Shown here piece by piece: positions 1 to 14,300 of a stretch of 64,000 bases of DNA. The position numbers were made by a program, and so were the translations under genes. The number at the start of each line of letters is the position of its first letter. Positions within the stretch are counted from its first letter, which is position 1. Location of the stretch: the NCBI GenBank assembly GCA_958496175.1, contig OY292274.1:50974630-51038629 (forward strand), written 5' to 3'. The DNA comes from Sisyra terminalis. Taxonomy: Eukaryota; Arthropoda; Insecta; Neuroptera; Sisyridae. Below the pieces are notes generated by a model. It made no database searches, was not told where the DNA came from, and worked only from the letters and a program-made list of their open reading frames with translations.

Positions 1-1050
1 ATTTTTGTAACAGTGCATGCATTTTTTATTCGAAGTGGAATCTTCTTATGCTTATATCATAAAATTCAAAGTTTACAATAGTTTTTTTATCTTTTTGATT
101 TTTTAATAATGCAATTAAAAAAAAACTAAAACTAAAAATGAACTTATAGTATAAGTCGAAATTAAATAGGAGTAATTTTTTTTATGTACATACCTATAGG
201 TTTATTTTCACTTTTGTAAAAAGAGACATAGTTAACAGCTAACATATTTCAAAGCTATTTGGATATATTAAGAATCGTAGGGATTCGGAACAAATAGTAA
301 AACATGAAGGAAAGAACGGCAGTAGAAGTTTCAATAATGTACCACCTCAATGTGAATGATACGGTCCTGTAACTTTTGTGTGTATTAAAACGTGAAAATT
401 GAGCAATTTTACGACTTTTGTTTGTATATTTCTGTTGGAAGTTTTATTATATTTGTTGAAGAAGATTTAATTGAAGACCCACTTCAAATAAACTTCTACA
501 TTATTTTTTAAAAAAATAAGTTAATTATGAGATGATTAATTCAAAATATAATAGATAAATATTAGAACTATAAACAATTAAATAGATAAATATAAGATTG
601 ACTTAAAATAAAAAATCATAACAATGAATAAAACGTAATAAAGTGACTATTGGAATATTTAATTCTTTTCAACTACAATTTTCGAACAATGGATAAGCCA
701 AGAACCAGTAGCACGCATATAGCTGCATAGTAAATGAAAAATTGGATTAATCATCCAGTTCAAATTTGAATGGATAATATTGTAATTTTTTTCAATTACT
801 GCAATCTTTTTTAAGTTAAATTCTTAAAATTTAATCCTAAACAAAAAAAAATAGTTTTCTGGGTTTTTACTTTCGGAATCATAAAGTAAGTTAGAATACA
901 CATTTTACACATGGAGTGAAGAATTGGATTTTTTTCAATGTACTGTAGGTATATTGATTATTATGACTGAATTTATTGATAAAGAATATATTTATTGATC
1001 CTTTAAAATCATTTACTAATAGGGAGTTACGAATCTGCGGCAATTGCTAT
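1..1050. other. AT-rich intergenic DNA, no gene seen
   Basis: No coding signal, RNA gene or clear repeat was recognised. The stretch is AT-rich with many stops in all frames. A T-rich run near 1065-1078 is best read as the antisense poly(A) tail of the neighbouring minus-strand LINE. Confidence 0.5.
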
Positions 1051-1256
1051 TTTATTGAACTTATTTTTTTTTTTATTAAATTTTATTTGCAATCAGTATA
1101 CACATATAATACATTTAGCAAATGAGTCTTTAGTAAAAATAATATAAGACTCTTGAATTGAGACAATTCAATGGTCAAATAAAACATATTGATTTCTTGA
1201 TGAGAGGCTTCAGCCAGCACTGGTACTCTCTAGGAATTTGCAAGATGATCTCTCGA

Positions 1257-2521
1257 TCACCGACACTTTAAGCGATGAGGAGGATTTTTCGGGTGTTGAG
1301 TAGAGGAAAGAATTTGAACTTCTGGATTAGAATGGGAGAATAATTTATCGTGGAATCTAATGAATCTATCAGAGATCAGTTTGGAAGTATAAGGGATGTT
1401 AAGATCTTTGTGAATTACTTCATTTGTGACATAATATGGAGCATTGAGAATTTTTCGAAAAACTTTCGACTGAAAAGCTTGAATACTAATTGAATACTTA
1501 AAGGGTTTTGTGGAGCCCCACAATTCTATTCTATATGTTAAAATAGGTCTAATAAGAGTTTTATAAATTATTAATTTGATCTCCACGTTTATGAAAGTTT
1601 GATGTCCTAAAAGTTTTCGTAGGGGTCCAAAGCGTCTGTTGAGGTCTTGTCGTTTCAGTCTTGTGTGTGGATTCCACGTAAGACGACTATTTAGGTAAAA
1701 CCCTAGATAGCAAACTTCTGTGGATATTGGTAATAATTCATTGTCATATACTAGCGGTGGACATCATTGTCTATTTAAGGTAAATGTTACATTGACGCAT
1801 TTATTTTTGTTAATTTTACTTTCCATTTCTGGCACCAATTGATAATAAGGTCGAGGTGTTGCTGCATTTTATTGGTGGCTCGGAACAGATTCGGATCGGT
1901 GGCAAGTATTGCAGTGTCATCTGCGTAGGTGGTTATCATTGTGTGTGGATGAATTGGAATATCCGATGTGTATATGGTGTAAAGGATGGAATCCAATCTG
2001 CTACCCTGAGAAACCCCGGCTAGGATGGGTTTGAATGTAGAGACTTCAGATCCATATCTTACTCTGAAGCAGCGGTCGGAAAGAAACGATTTGAGGATTA
2101 GGAAGTATTGGGTTGGTAATTTTTTTTTAAGTTTGTATAAAAGTCCTGGATACCATACCCGATCGAATGCCTGTGTGACATCCAGAAATACTCCTTGGCA
2201 GTATTGTTTTCTTTCAAGAGTTGCCGAGATTTCATCAACGACCCTGAGACATTGCTGAGTTGTAGAATGAAACGGTCTGAAACCGAATTGGTGAGATGGA
2301 ATAACTTTATGATTCTCAAGTTTAGGGGAAATTCTTTTTAAAATTAGTCTTTCAAAACTTTTGGAAAATAGAGGAAGTAAACTTATGGATCTATATGATG
2401 ATGGATTTGCAGCTGGTTTATTAGGTTTTGGGATAAGAATTACAATGGAGTATTTCCATTGTGATGGGAAATGTGTAGTACGAAGGATTGTGTTATATAT
2501 TCCTTCCAGGGAAGAACTCAA
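1257..2521 (-). pseudogene. 5'-truncated jockey-like LINE, reverse transcriptase ORF2 remnant
   Basis: The minus strand encodes the 3' half of a non-LTR retrotransposon ORF2. From 2521 to 1787 it reads through recognisable reverse-transcriptase blocks: an IPKPNK motif, SYRSISLLP, a GFRPFHSTTQQ block, an FLDVTQAFDRVW block and the catalytic TYADDTAIL (the two Asp of YxDD). A stop after the INASM end breaks the frame near 1787. The reading resumes in 1257-1760 with a YLGFYLNSRLTW block and the jockey-type C-terminal segment with LIIYKTLIRPILTY and NAPYYVTNEVIHKDL, ending at a stop at 1257-1259. The RT N-terminus, endonuclease and ORF1 are missing, as expected for 5' truncation during target-primed reverse transcription. 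A plus-strand T-run near 1065-1078 probably marks the poly(A) tail. It is not a functional gene. Jockey-clade assignment rests on motif resemblance only. Confidence 0.85.
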
Positions 2522-2539
2522 AATTGAATTCCCTTAAGT

Positions 2540-4401
2540 TGCCACTGTTTCTTAGTTAATGTCAATGTGCGATACGCATTTTTCTGTTTAATTATAGTGA
2601 ACGAACATATGTAAACACCGTTTTTAATCATAATATAAATCTTACCTGCAGAGGTGTAGCAAATTATTTATTCTTCCCTCATTATTTCATTCAATCATAT
2701 TATATTACGTAAATGTGTTTTTACGAGTACAGTGACGCTGTAAAAGTTTGGTTTATTAAATGCCTTTAAAAAGCCATCAAGTTGATAATAGACAAAATTA
2801 AACAGCAGGTCGGCCACCTACCTGACATCAAGAGGTGCACATCAGAAAAATTTATAGAAGGCCCAATAAAAATTTATGCCTTCATATTTCTAACGTTTGA
2901 CGTATATCGAATGTATTTTATATGATGTCTTAAGTACTAAGCATTGTGATCATATACTCTACGATCACAATTTCTTATCATGATATACAAATCGGCGCTA
3001 TGTGTAACTATTAAGAAAAGGTTCAATGCACTTTTGAATGAAAAAAAGACTCTCACATTGAATGTCACACAATAAAAATAATTTCTGATAAATTCCTTTC
3101 AATTTACTTATTACTGCATTAGTTTTCGTATAGGTAAAATGTATAATTAAAGCAATTATTTAATTGATTTTTAATGAAATTTCTTTCACTTAAATTAATT
3201 TTAATTGATTAGTACAAAGAAATAACTTTCAACACATTTCTTTCGAAGAATGAATTTTTGAATAAGACGTCGAAATCATATCTATTAAATGATGAAAATC
3301 AATTATGAAAAAAAATCAAAGGGGAAGTGTTTCTATGAACTATGAATACTTAGGATACTATAGGATACTTAGTAATATCATTTTGGATATCATCGTATGA
3401 CAATGGCTATTATTTTTTGAGGCACGAAACAACGAACACTTTCAAATGGTGAATAATAATAATAATATAATTTATGATAATCATATATACTGAAGGCAGA
3501 TAGGTAATTTTAATTTGACTTAAAATTTCTCTGTCCTACTAGTCTGTACAATATGGGCTGTAGAATTTTTTTTACATAACTAACATCGATAATAAATAAA
3601 TTTATTGTTTAATCATCTAATGTTCAATTTTGACAGACGAAGAATTCATGGGAATCATAAATGTTGTGAGATACAATTTAAAAGGGTTTTACATACACGA
3701 TTTCAAACGTTTTTTTTTTTAAATGCAACGTAAAATAAGGGTTACGATATTCATAAATTTGAGTCTTCCGACAAAATTATAAACTAATAAACTAGATTCA
3801 AACTGAAAAATGAAACTTTCTCAACAATTTACACTGTCCTTCAACTTACTGACTCATATTTTTCTCTTTTCAACTTTGAACTTTCGTGAAATAAGTATAA
3901 TTAAATATTGAGGTTCAAGAAGAACAAAACTAGGACCATTCAAAGTTCATGGATTTATTTTTAATTTTCAGTAACTTCAAAAGTTCAATGATTTGTCCCC
4001 TTTTTCAATTGTAGTCACATAGGAATTACATATATGACTGCGTACAATGGGAGACCTTGGCGAATTTTATAAAAATGAAATCTTTGAGACTATTGGAATA
4101 AATAATAATTCAATATTTTAAACTGTTAAAAAATGGTAAATTAGGACTTTCCACTCGCTAGAACGCACTGAATGCAGTCTAACGTGTTTGAATTGTGCTC
4201 TTAATTAAATTAAATTTTATCTGTTTTCTACCCTCTGGAAATGCCTAAACATTGGGTTCAAACCCGGGGAAAAAATTGTTTTTAATAATTTTTATATTTA
4301 TATTTTAATTGATCAGTAATATTTTATAATTGAAACATTTTAATATTTCCTTTTAAGGAATTGCAATTTTAACTGTGCGATCGTCAAAACATTGTGTGTG
4401 T
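2540..4401. other. Intergenic DNA, no gene seen
   Basis: No open frame with recognisable content. It contains a short AAT microsatellite near 3451-3468. No tRNA or other RNA gene was recognised. Confidence 0.45.
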
Positions 4402-4409
4402 ATGTGTAT

Positions 4410-5287
4410 TAGGGTGGTCCTTAATAGGGGTATTTTTGAATTTCTTTGCTCCCAGGGGCTCAAATGCTTCCAAATTGATAAAAAAAAAATTCCCAGAAAA
4501 TTTGAGCTCTTAATATTAATTTTAAGACAGTCCACTTTCCAACGTAAGTTTCTTGTGGAAATAACGTGGGAAAAATTTAATTTGTTCTTTAGAATTCCAT
4601 AACTCAGCGACAAATAAATCGAAAGTAACCAATCGCGTCATGTTTATTGTAAATTTAACGCTCTATAAAAAAGAGCTAATATGATTTTTCGCTAAATCTA
4701 TTAGCTTAAGAGTTATTCGAGCTCAAAGTTTAATTATTATATAATTATTAATATTTTCAACTGTAATTATTAAGTAAATACTTATTTTTACGAAATACAT
4801 CAAATTTCTTATGCCAAATTTTTATTTATGATAGTTGTAGTAGTTCATCCTTAATTTTTTGTATTTGTTTATTGTCATTAGATTCAATATTAGCTATGTA
4901 ACCAACTCTACCATATTTCCGTTGCTGAGTTAAAAAATGCATTATATTTTCATTGACCATTAGTGCCGCATTCTTAAGCCAATAACTCTTAAGGCAATAG
5001 ATTTAGCGAAAAATCATATGGGCTCTTTTTTGTAGAGCGTTAAATTTACAATAAACATGATGCAATTATGTAACTTTCGATTTATTTGTCCCTGAATTGT
5101 GGAATTCTAAAGAACAAATTAAATTTTTCCCCGCTATTTACATAAGAAACTTAAGTTGGGAAGCGGACTATCTTAAAGTTAATATTACGAGCTCAAATTT
5201 TCAGGGATTTTGTTTTTATCAATTTGGAAGCATTTGAGACCCTGGAAGCAAAGAAATTCGAAAACACCCCTATTAAGGAGCACCCCA
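4410..5287. mobile_element. 878-bp foldback (inverted-repeat) transposable element with 8-bp TSD
   Basis: Two arms of about 310-320 bp (about 4410-4720 and 4977-5287) are imperfect reverse complements around a spacer of roughly 255 bp. The outer termini read TAGGGTGGTCCTTA on the left and, reverse-complemented, TGGGGTGCTCCTTA on the right. Both flanks carry the same 8-bp word ATGTGTAT (4402-4409 and 5288-5295), a perfect target-site duplication. No transposase frame is visible; the frames inside are mirror images of each other. It is a non-autonomous foldback/MITE-like DNA element. An 8-bp TSD fits hAT- or P-like integration but does not settle the superfamily. Confidence 0.8.
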
Positions 5288-5623
5288 ATGTGTATCTATG
5301 TGAGTATCTATGTGTTAACATTAACATAAAAATTAACTTGGATGCAAGATTTTCAAAAATTTTGGACCTTTTTGGACCATTTTGGACAATAAATGACTGT
5401 GTAAGTGTGCGAGATTGACGCTCTAAATTTGAAGGTATGTGTGTGTGTGTATATACTTTCATTTAAGCTAATAACTGAGAAAAATAAAACTGTGATATGT
5501 TATTGTAAAAATGTTTGAATTTGATGTACTTTTAGTGATAATATTTCAAAAATTATTTTGTCTGTTTTTAATCTTTTATGGCAATTAATTAATTTTAATT
5601 ATTCAATAATATTTCCCTGTTTA

Positions 5624-5911
5624 ATGCCAATGCTTTCTACAAAAGAAACATGTTCAGCGACTCCAACAAAACTAATTTTTCAACCATCTAAATTAAATCC
5701 AATTTCTATGTCGAATGAAATTAATCCAGATATTCTACATATTGCTGAAAGTCGGAAAGTAACTCCCGTTATTAATGTTGCTGATAAAATGAATTCTACC
5801 CCCGAGAGTTCTAACTTAATTCAAACTGGCTTGGATAGATATATTACAGTCAGTTCCAGACGTAAAAGAAGTCCAGAAGTGCTACACAATAACAAAAAAA
5901 TGTTAAATTAA
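5624..5911 (+). pseudogene. Possible ORF1 N-terminus of a jockey-like LINE
   Basis: A 95-codon frame from the ATG at 5624 encodes a polar Ser/Thr/Asn-rich peptide ending in VSSRRKRSPEVLHNNKK. It lies on the same strand, a few hundred bases upstream, as a reverse-transcriptase remnant. Position and composition suit the poorly conserved N-terminal part of a LINE ORF1. No zinc knuckle is present and no family match can be claimed. The intervening 5912-6098 looks rearranged, since its more coding-like frame is on the minus strand. Confidence 0.35.
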
Positions 5912-6099
5912 GGATTCTCGCTTCTTTGAAGTTGTTCCAATTATGATGGAAATTGTTATTGTTGTAAGATGAAATTGCCTCACCTTTCCGCCCGATGATT
6001 TTTGCGATTCCTCCTAGGGAATGACTTCTTCGATATCCACGTGTTTGCTTAGGATGTGAAGATTTTGTGGTTTCACAGTTATATGCAATTTTATTTACT

Positions 6100-7006
6100 T
6101 GATTTGCTGGAGGATGGTCTGGCATCAGGGGCTCAAGTATAAACTGTCGTGTCACTTACCACGAAATCTATTTAACGTCCTTGAAGGCTACCTAAGCAAT
6201 CGAACCTTTCATGTACAATATAAAACAGCTTTAAGTCAGAAGTACAATATTTCAGCAGGAGTTCCTCAAGGTAGTGTTCTTGGACCAACACTGTACATTA
6301 TTTTCACTGCCATTGGGATAAAAGCATCATGACATTTGCGGATGATACGGCAGTGCTATATGCGAGTCCCAATTCGTACATTGCCACGAGGGAGTTGCAG
6401 GCCCATGTTGATAAGATAAGCGAGTGGGTAAACAAGTGGGGCATTGGAATAAATGAGACCAAGTCAAAACTGGTCACATTCACCTTAAGACCAAAGTCAT
6501 GCTGGCCCATAACAATAAATGGTCATAGGCTCACAAATACTGATGTAGTAAGATACTTAGGATTTTATTTGGATCGGCGGTTGAATTGGAGGGCGCATAT
6601 AAATAAAAAAGCAGCTCAGTTGAAAATTTTCCAACGCCAAATTAAGTGGTTGGTGGAAAAAAACTCAGCTCTCGACTTATCTTCCAAAGTATTGATCTAC
6701 AAGCAAGTATTGAGACCAACATGGGCTTATGGAGCTCAACTATGGGGGATTGCAAAACTCAGTAATGTGAGGATTATCGAGAGGTGCCAGGCGCGGATTC
6801 TGAGATCTTTCCTGGGAGTGAGGAGATATGTTAAAAATGAAATAATCCTAAGAGACCTGAATATCGAAACTGTCATAAATTATATTAAAAAAATAAAAAA
6901 TAAATATGTGGAACGAGTGGGACTACACCCGAACGATCTAGCCGTTCAAGCTATTAAACAAGCCGTGTTAAAAAGACTAAAAAGAAATAATTTTAATTCA
7001 ATTTAA
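6100..7006 (+). pseudogene. Jockey-like LINE reverse transcriptase (3' half of ORF2), frameshifted
   Basis: The first frame (to 6332) carries a VWHQGLKYKL block, then GYLSNRTFHVQY and SAGVPQGSVLGPTLY, the RT palm region preceding the catalytic box. A short deletion and frameshift follow. The second frame (6329-7006) starts in the catalytic box FADDTAVLYASP and runs through the RT thumb (KWGIGINETKSK, YLGFYLDRRLNW) to the jockey-type C-terminus (LIYKQVLRPTWAYGAQLWG, RYVKNEIILRDLNIE), ending at 7006. An A-rich tract at about 7230-7240 may be the 3' poly(A). The N-terminal RT and the endonuclease are absent. The element is dead, but its C-terminus resembles the copies at 1257-2521 and 35391-36124, so one family has inserted repeatedly. 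Confidence 0.82.
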
Positions 7007-7009
7007 TAT

Positions 7010-10000
7010 TTGATGAATGTGTATATACTTTGAACGTTTGTGTGTGAAAACAACTAACATAGCATTAAGTGTATATGTTCTACTAACGTACTTTTTATGA
7101 TTTAATTTATATTGATTTTAATTCTTATGTATATTTCGTTCCTATCCTCTTGTTGACATTGGTCAACTAGATATTATCTCTAGATTAATGTAAGAGTTGT
7201 AATATTTTAGGCTAGGAACCATTTGAGTTCAATTCCTATAAAAAAAAATAGGACTTATAAGATAAAAACTTAAAGTTTCGGTCATTTAGACTTACTTTTT
7301 GTAACTCACAATTTAAATACATGTTTTGCAACGTTTGATACTTTTATTTTTAAATTAAGCCATTATGAAACCCAATAATTAATTCTTTTTGCGGAGAAAC
7401 TTCAAAAAAACTAATTTGTTTCGCTGCATCTGCAAATTAGCAAAACGAACGGAAGTAGGTAAGTCAAGGTTAGCTTTTTTAGAACCTAAAAACTAAGAAA
7501 TTTAAATCTACCGGTTATTTTTAGCAAGTTATATGCCAGTGAACTACTTCAAGAATTGTTACAGCAAATTTATTTTATAATAGGATAATTTATTACGGTT
7601 TGAAAAAAAAGTCTGTCTTCAAATTAAACGTAGTTGGACTGGTCAGCAGGTATATGGTTTAATAGAGTCGAAAAGAAGATTGTTACAGATTGAGAACTGG
7701 GCATTTTTGTAGTTTTATTTTCCTTCGGGTTTCGGGTATTTGTTTCTTTAGGTCAGTTAATGGTATTATTTAGGCTAATTGCATGTGCATATTATGTACA
7801 TTCGTAAATTTATATTTTATGCATGTATGATTAAATATATTAATTTGAAGACCTCCTCAAGCTGCTCAGTCATGATTCATCATCAGCATTACATGGCACT
7901 CCATATGGCAAGTACTTAAAAGAAACACCGACAAAGCCCTTGGAACCAAGTAATTATTATGTGTATACCGATGTGTATTTGTATAATATAATTACACAGC
8001 AAACTACTGCCGTTTGAGATACCGCCCCATCGGTGGTGACTGGGTTACACCTTCTATTATTTCTTACTTGTTGCATTGAAAGAACATTTTTCGAAGATTA
8101 CAAAAAAAAAACGCCTTTTGGCCATAATAAACAATTACAAGTTCGTTTTATGCAATCGATAGATTTTTAAGTAGGAAACAAAGAAGCACTGGACATTATT
8201 ATCATGTTCGTGATTGCATGGAATTTATTATTATTATCGATATTATTTTATCTGAAGAGTATTCAAGTGAGTTATGTACGCGTAATGATATCATCTGAAA
8301 CGAATAAATATATCAAGTTCTTCTTCATTGTTAATTTTATAAAAAACTAATAAAACGACAATCCACACACCAGAAGGACATAGAAAGTTTTTATACAATT
8401 AACACATTTTTATGAAATAATTACCACATTTTACAACTTATTTTATCCACATATTTATAGTTATTAGTTGACCTACACAAAATAATGCGTTTTGTTATTT
8501 ATTGAATCATTGTAAACTTTTCATTAACACTATTATAAAAAAAGCAACTAAGGAACATAAAAATGGTTTTTATAACGAATATATAATCAAAGCAGTGAAT
8601 TCTCTTTTAAAACAAAGACTTTCCCATTATCTAATAAAAAGAAAACACGTATTTACTGAAATACAAAAAAAATATTATTGTAACAAAACTATCATTGATA
8701 TATTTTACCTATCCATTCTCTTAAAGTAATACATTTTTATAATAAGGTTATTTGGGGGGGGGGATGAAATTCGATTTTCTTTAATTGTATAAATATTTTA
8801 TTAGATTATATATTGTCCAATATTTTCTAAAGTCCTTTTGTTAGCAGTATATGTTCACGTTCATAAAACTTTTGTTTTTTGATTAAGAAAAACAGATCCA
8901 GGAGATTTGGCTGATCCAGATGGGATGATAAAATCTTTACGTTTATAAAGGAGATCGAATTTTCCACCGATTTTTGCCATCAAAGAACAAAAAAATTATA
9001 AGCGTGAAATTATGCTACTGCCAGAAATATGACAGAAGATATTGGATCAGAATGGACAATAATAACGGAAATTACTTTTCGGAGAACCTACTATGTGCCC
9101 TTAACAACTTTGTACATCTTGTGGCATTGTCATTCTTAATATTATTCAACAATTCAAATAATAATATTTTTTCATTCACAGCTTATACTCTTATTGTTTA
9201 CAGTCCTTGGAATCATTAAGGTAACTACTTTTCTACAGTCCATCAAGAGACCACCTAAATAGGTAAAAGGTGGCGATTCGGTTTATGAATAAACTTTTTT
9301 TTTAATCAATTACTGAAAATATGTGTAATTGATAAAAAACCACTGCTTTAGCATTAATAAACCTTATATTATTTCCATGTCATAATTAATTAGTTATTGT
9401 ATTATTATTTTAGGGCGTATGACTCAATTTTTTTGCCACTACGCGTTTCCATCATTACTCTGGTAGTCTGGAACTTAACCATTTCTTTTTTTTTTTTTTG
9501 AAGTGTTATACATAAATTAGGTACAATATTTTTTTTATTCGACGGGGTTCAAATAATATAAATAATACTTCAATAAAATAAAAACGCTTCGAAACTCTTT
9601 GCCTGATAATACACAATATGTTTTTAATAAAACGATTTGGTCTTCCTCTTTAAATATAATTGGATGCTAATTCATAAGACAAAAAGATCTTCAGTGCTCT
9701 TAATTTGGGTTTGTGAAATGATTCAATAAATATTGATCCACTAGTTGTAATCGAAAGAGGAAGAAAAACATACATTATCACATTTAATTTTTTACTAAAG
9801 AAATTACTGAGGTTACTTTAGTAAAATAATTAAGTTAATATATTATATTAACTAATATTAATATTATTATACCAATTTAGTTATAAAATTTACCAGAATA
9901 TAAAGGTCTTCGAAATCATGTGATTTATGTATATTGGCAAAACTCTTGAAAAGATTTTACAAATATCCACCTGCAATAATTAAGAAAAAAAAATATATTT

Positions 10001-11350
10001 ACGTTATTTTAATAACTAAATTAGTTTTCCAGCATTCTTAGCAATTTATTTTGGACTCTTTGTATTGTTAAATTTCGAAACCACCACATTAATCACTATT
10101 CCACCAGTAAACCAGGAAGTCTTTATTTTCGTTTAAATTTGGTTTGAACAATTGATTGCTTTGGCTTGTATCAATTATTATGAACAATTATGGAAATATA
10201 GTATTAAAGGGGGGTAAGGTTATTTTTTACAAAAAAGGCATATTTTTGTGATTTTTTTGTGACAATATAGTTATAATCTCTTTCTTAAAACCAATAGTGC
10301 ATTTAATTATGACATTCGAAGAATATTGTACAAAATTTTCATGAAGAAATATTAAATAATACAGCAATGGCAGCAACTAGTCGGACGTATCTCCGAAAAA
10401 AGTAGAATTGCGATATCCTCAAAACTTGATGCTAGATCACTTGGAATAAAAAAATCATAGTTTATTCGTTAGTTTATAGATTTTTCCAGATAACGCTGGG
10501 AGGATTTTTGAAAATTTCAATTTTTCGCTTTTTGGAACACTTATTGAAGAAAAAACACGATTGCGAAAAAAATTGACTAATTTGTTATTGTAAAATAAAA
10601 ATTATTCACAAATTTGAAAAAAAAAACTCTCCAGCGTTACCATGTAAATTACGTACAGAAATAGTGTTTAAAATTTCAATAGAATCGGTGTAGTAGTTTT
10701 ATAGTTATGAGGGTCACCGACTTTGAAAACGTAAGTCTACAACTTACGTGGAGAAAACGCTTAAAAGTGTTTAACACTAAAATAGTGTTATAAAATGTTC
10801 AGGAGCGAATTTTATCGGTTTGCCTCACACTGAATCATTAATACCAGGTCCATAAAGGATGCTGCTATTATCCATGATATCTAAAGCACCTTTTTGCTTC
10901 TGTCTACGACAAATTCTGCCTTTTTTAGTTTGTCTTTCAGTTTCCTGCTCTGCTCGGCTTATACCTACGTATGGAGTTAGTTGATTCGATGATATAAAAA
11001 TCCAACTGGTATAAAAATACTCATAGCTTCATCAATTTTGCTCCAACCGACTTGAAATTTTGGTACAATATTCTGAAGATATTATTCAATCAGTCGAAAA
11101 AAATACAAAACAAAATTAATACCTTACTCCCCCTTAAGTAATACCGGTCCAATTTCATATGTTAGAAGGACAAGAATGGCTCAACTTGATTGAACGCTTT
11201 TGATGTAAAATGAGCCTAAAGATGTGCACAAACCTTTAGGATGTATTTTTCTTGTTCGAGATTTTAGTTAATTATAAAACTATATTACGATACTGTTTGT
11301 ATGTTTTTTTACATGAACAAAATTATATTAACAATTTCTATATTTTATTT
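7010..11350. other. Intergenic DNA and unannotated repeats upstream of the GTPase exon
   Basis: No intact gene was recognised. There is a G-run at about 8755-8763. On the minus strand, about 10830-10970 contains a coding-like stretch rich in Lys/Arg ending in YGPGINDSV before a stop; it resembles a degraded transposase C-terminus but I could not place it. The missing first (P-loop) exon of the small GTPase should lie here or beyond the left edge, and I did not find it. Confidence 0.35.
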
Positions 11351-11353
11351 CAG

Positions 11354-14300
11354 CTGTTACGGTTCGATATTTGACGAAGAGATACATAGGCGAATATAGT
11401 TCAATGAAAGGTACGTTTAGTTTCATATTTAAACCCAACATTTATTCACGTTTGACAATCAGAATTGAAATATTAATAAATAAAATCATAACAGCACAAT
11501 GGGAAACGAGCGTTTTAAACATTTATTTCAAATATGATAGAATTTCAAAGTTGTTCTTGAAATCGTCCATTATTTATATTATATGTATGATATGTTTGTC
11601 GAATCGCATTACAAACTGGGTTGATTTTTACTGAACTTCCACATATGTTTGTTATTAATCTCTTAGTGTAGTTTCATTCGTGTAATAACTGCAACCTCCC
11701 TTCTACAGACGTATATTTATATTTAGTTCGTGAAATTTATACGCTAAAACAATACTGTAGAAGTCGTGGGCGAAAAAAGCACTCAACCGGCACCAGTGAC
11801 CATTGATCAGCATCACAATGGGACAACTTATCTCTTACTCTAACAAACTTGCTTACATACTATCGAGTATCGACTTACACATGATCTACGTTAGTCGATA
11901 AAACTCTTTAGAAATTTGTCTTAATATTTTTTATTTATTTTTTAACCCATAATCCTTATCAATTCCAATTTGAAAATGTAACATGAGTTATAATTTATTA
12001 TCTTTTTGAATCATTAATATGAAATTAGAGTTTAAATAATTTGATTTTTTTATAAAAAAGAAGCAAAAAAATTAAATAATAGATACTATAAAAGAATTTG
12101 ATAAGTTTTGATGATACGGGAAACAACTTTTAAAATACTTTTAATAACAAAGTGAAAGAATACTGTGCTTATAAGAAATATTTATTCTTTCTATTGCACT
12201 CGTATATGTTAATAATTAAAAAGAGTATTTTCCTAAGCATCCCCTTTATTACTAAATAATTGTTCAAGTTCCATTGTTAATAATAGCTGTAATAAATAAT
12301 CATTCTGGCATTTTAAAGTAACACTCCTAACAAGCAATTAAATGTTTTTGTAACTAGTGTCTAAATGAAATTTCATGGATCGGTATAATTTTTATGGATA
12401 ATCTTCTGGTGCCATTTCAACGCTGGCGTTGGCGATTATTATGGCTATTTTTATTTTAGACACCATAACATGGATGAGCTCTCTTGTTCTTTTACTGAAC
12501 CTTCCATGTGGGTTGTCCAGCTAAAATGTTCTCCTTTTGCCCAGAGCTTTTCTTTCAATATGACCCTGAATGACTAAGATCAAAATTTTACGTAACCAAA
12601 ATTAATGAAAATTAATGCAGTAGTTTTTGAGTAATCAACTATTAGCTATCAATATACAATTTTTGAATTTTGTGCTTTTGTATTGCTATAAATCCTTGTT
12701 TCTTTTCAAATTTCATGATTCATTAACTATTCCATTTAAGGGAGGGAAATAGGTAAATTTTCATGTTTATTTTTTAACATATAGGGGATAAATATATTTT
12801 ATTGAAACGTCGAGGTTACTTTAAATATATATTGAAATTTTCAATCATTTTCCATGAAAAATTCCGGAGATATCAGCGACTGCACATTGTAAATCGTCAC
12901 CAGGATGAAAAGTTTACGTACATCCTGGAGGTCACAATTTTTACTCAAAATCAATTTCTGAAAAAAATTTACTTCTTTTTTTAAATTACTCTTCTATGTA
13001 AACTACAATTTTCTTAAAAAAATCTAAAGATGTGGCAGAATGAATTATTCCAAATGATTTACCGGTTAATCAGCAATACCAGCATCATATTGCAATCTTT
13101 TTTCAGCTTCCTATATTTCGTTGTCATTTTGCAACTTATTTTGTCAGCTTCTATATTGTCCAATGAGTTGTTCGACCGTTGTGTTTTGTCGACCCTGTAT
13201 CGAGGGGCGCTTATTTAATCGCTGATAACTTTTGAATGAGTCGCTATTTCGACTTGAAATATAAGAATATTTTTTTAAATAGTTTTACAAGGAATTTATG
13301 AAGAAAAAGAATAATTAATTTAAGTTTCTACACCTCAAAGCATCCCCCTTAAAATTTTATTTATTTGTGAATGTTAAAATCAGGGAATTGTTTGATATGG
13401 AGGATTTTCTTTGGGTTTTTTTTTTTAGTTTTGCGTTGAAAAATTTCAGAAATAAATGGAAAAATATTATAACATTTTCGTTTAAATCTTCAATTTTTTT
13501 TTCCATTTGATGTGTCATACCTATGATCCATTAAGATTTGTCCTATTTCTTATACGCCCTTCAAAACAACCCCTAAAATAAAAACGAGACGTCTCAAAAC
13601 TGTATTGAGTTTGCGTTATAAGTTCTTTTATTTCTTTGCAAATAAATAGTCGTTTTAAACTCAACAATCAATTTATTAAAACTTGTCAAATGGCAATAAT
13701 CGCTTATAGTAAATCGCTTTGTATCCCCGTATATACCGCAACACAACGTTCTAGTATGTTCTCGCTGTTGCGAGACCTTACCAGAATCTTCCCATGCATT
13801 TGGCGTTGTGGGAGAAGGAAAGAAATCACTAAGCCAATCGCGTGCCGGCATGTCACAAGGAGAGACAGACTTCGTCCTTTTCTGTTACAATATGTTTTGA
13901 CTTGTGATTAAGAATCCTTTCAATCTTCATCTGTTAAATTAATCTTAGAGTACAAAGTAGGATTTTTTTCACTTAGAACCATTTTGTTTGTATGTTAAGA
14001 TCTGTTGAAATATCGAATAGTTTATGAAAGTGTGTCGCTAGAAAGTTCTAAAATAAAATAAAAACTTATATTAAAAAGGTAATCGCAAATTCAAGTACAA
14101 GATCGTGCTTTAAACTTGACATAACTCTGAACTGGCTGTACATACTTTAGACTGATATGCGTTAAAAGGCCCTTGAATTTCTTTAATGGTTTGAATGATC
14201 GGCGTTTGATGATTTCAATAGTATTAACTTAAAAACTTTTAATCACACATTTAAGATTTAGCACATATAATTAAAGTCTCTAATGAAATAAATATATAAT

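Noticed and set aside
7440..7490. Frame reading EVGKSRLAF near 7457, considered as the missing GTPase P-loop exon
   Set aside because: The first glycine of GxxxxGKS is absent, no start codon or acceptor fits, and the nearby donor (GTAG|GTAAGT) would remove the GKS codons. Judged to be chance.
10830..10970. Minus-strand Lys/Arg-rich stretch ending YGPGINDSV, considered as a host gene exon
   Set aside because: No supporting splice sites or flanking coding sequence; more likely a transposase remnant, family unknown.
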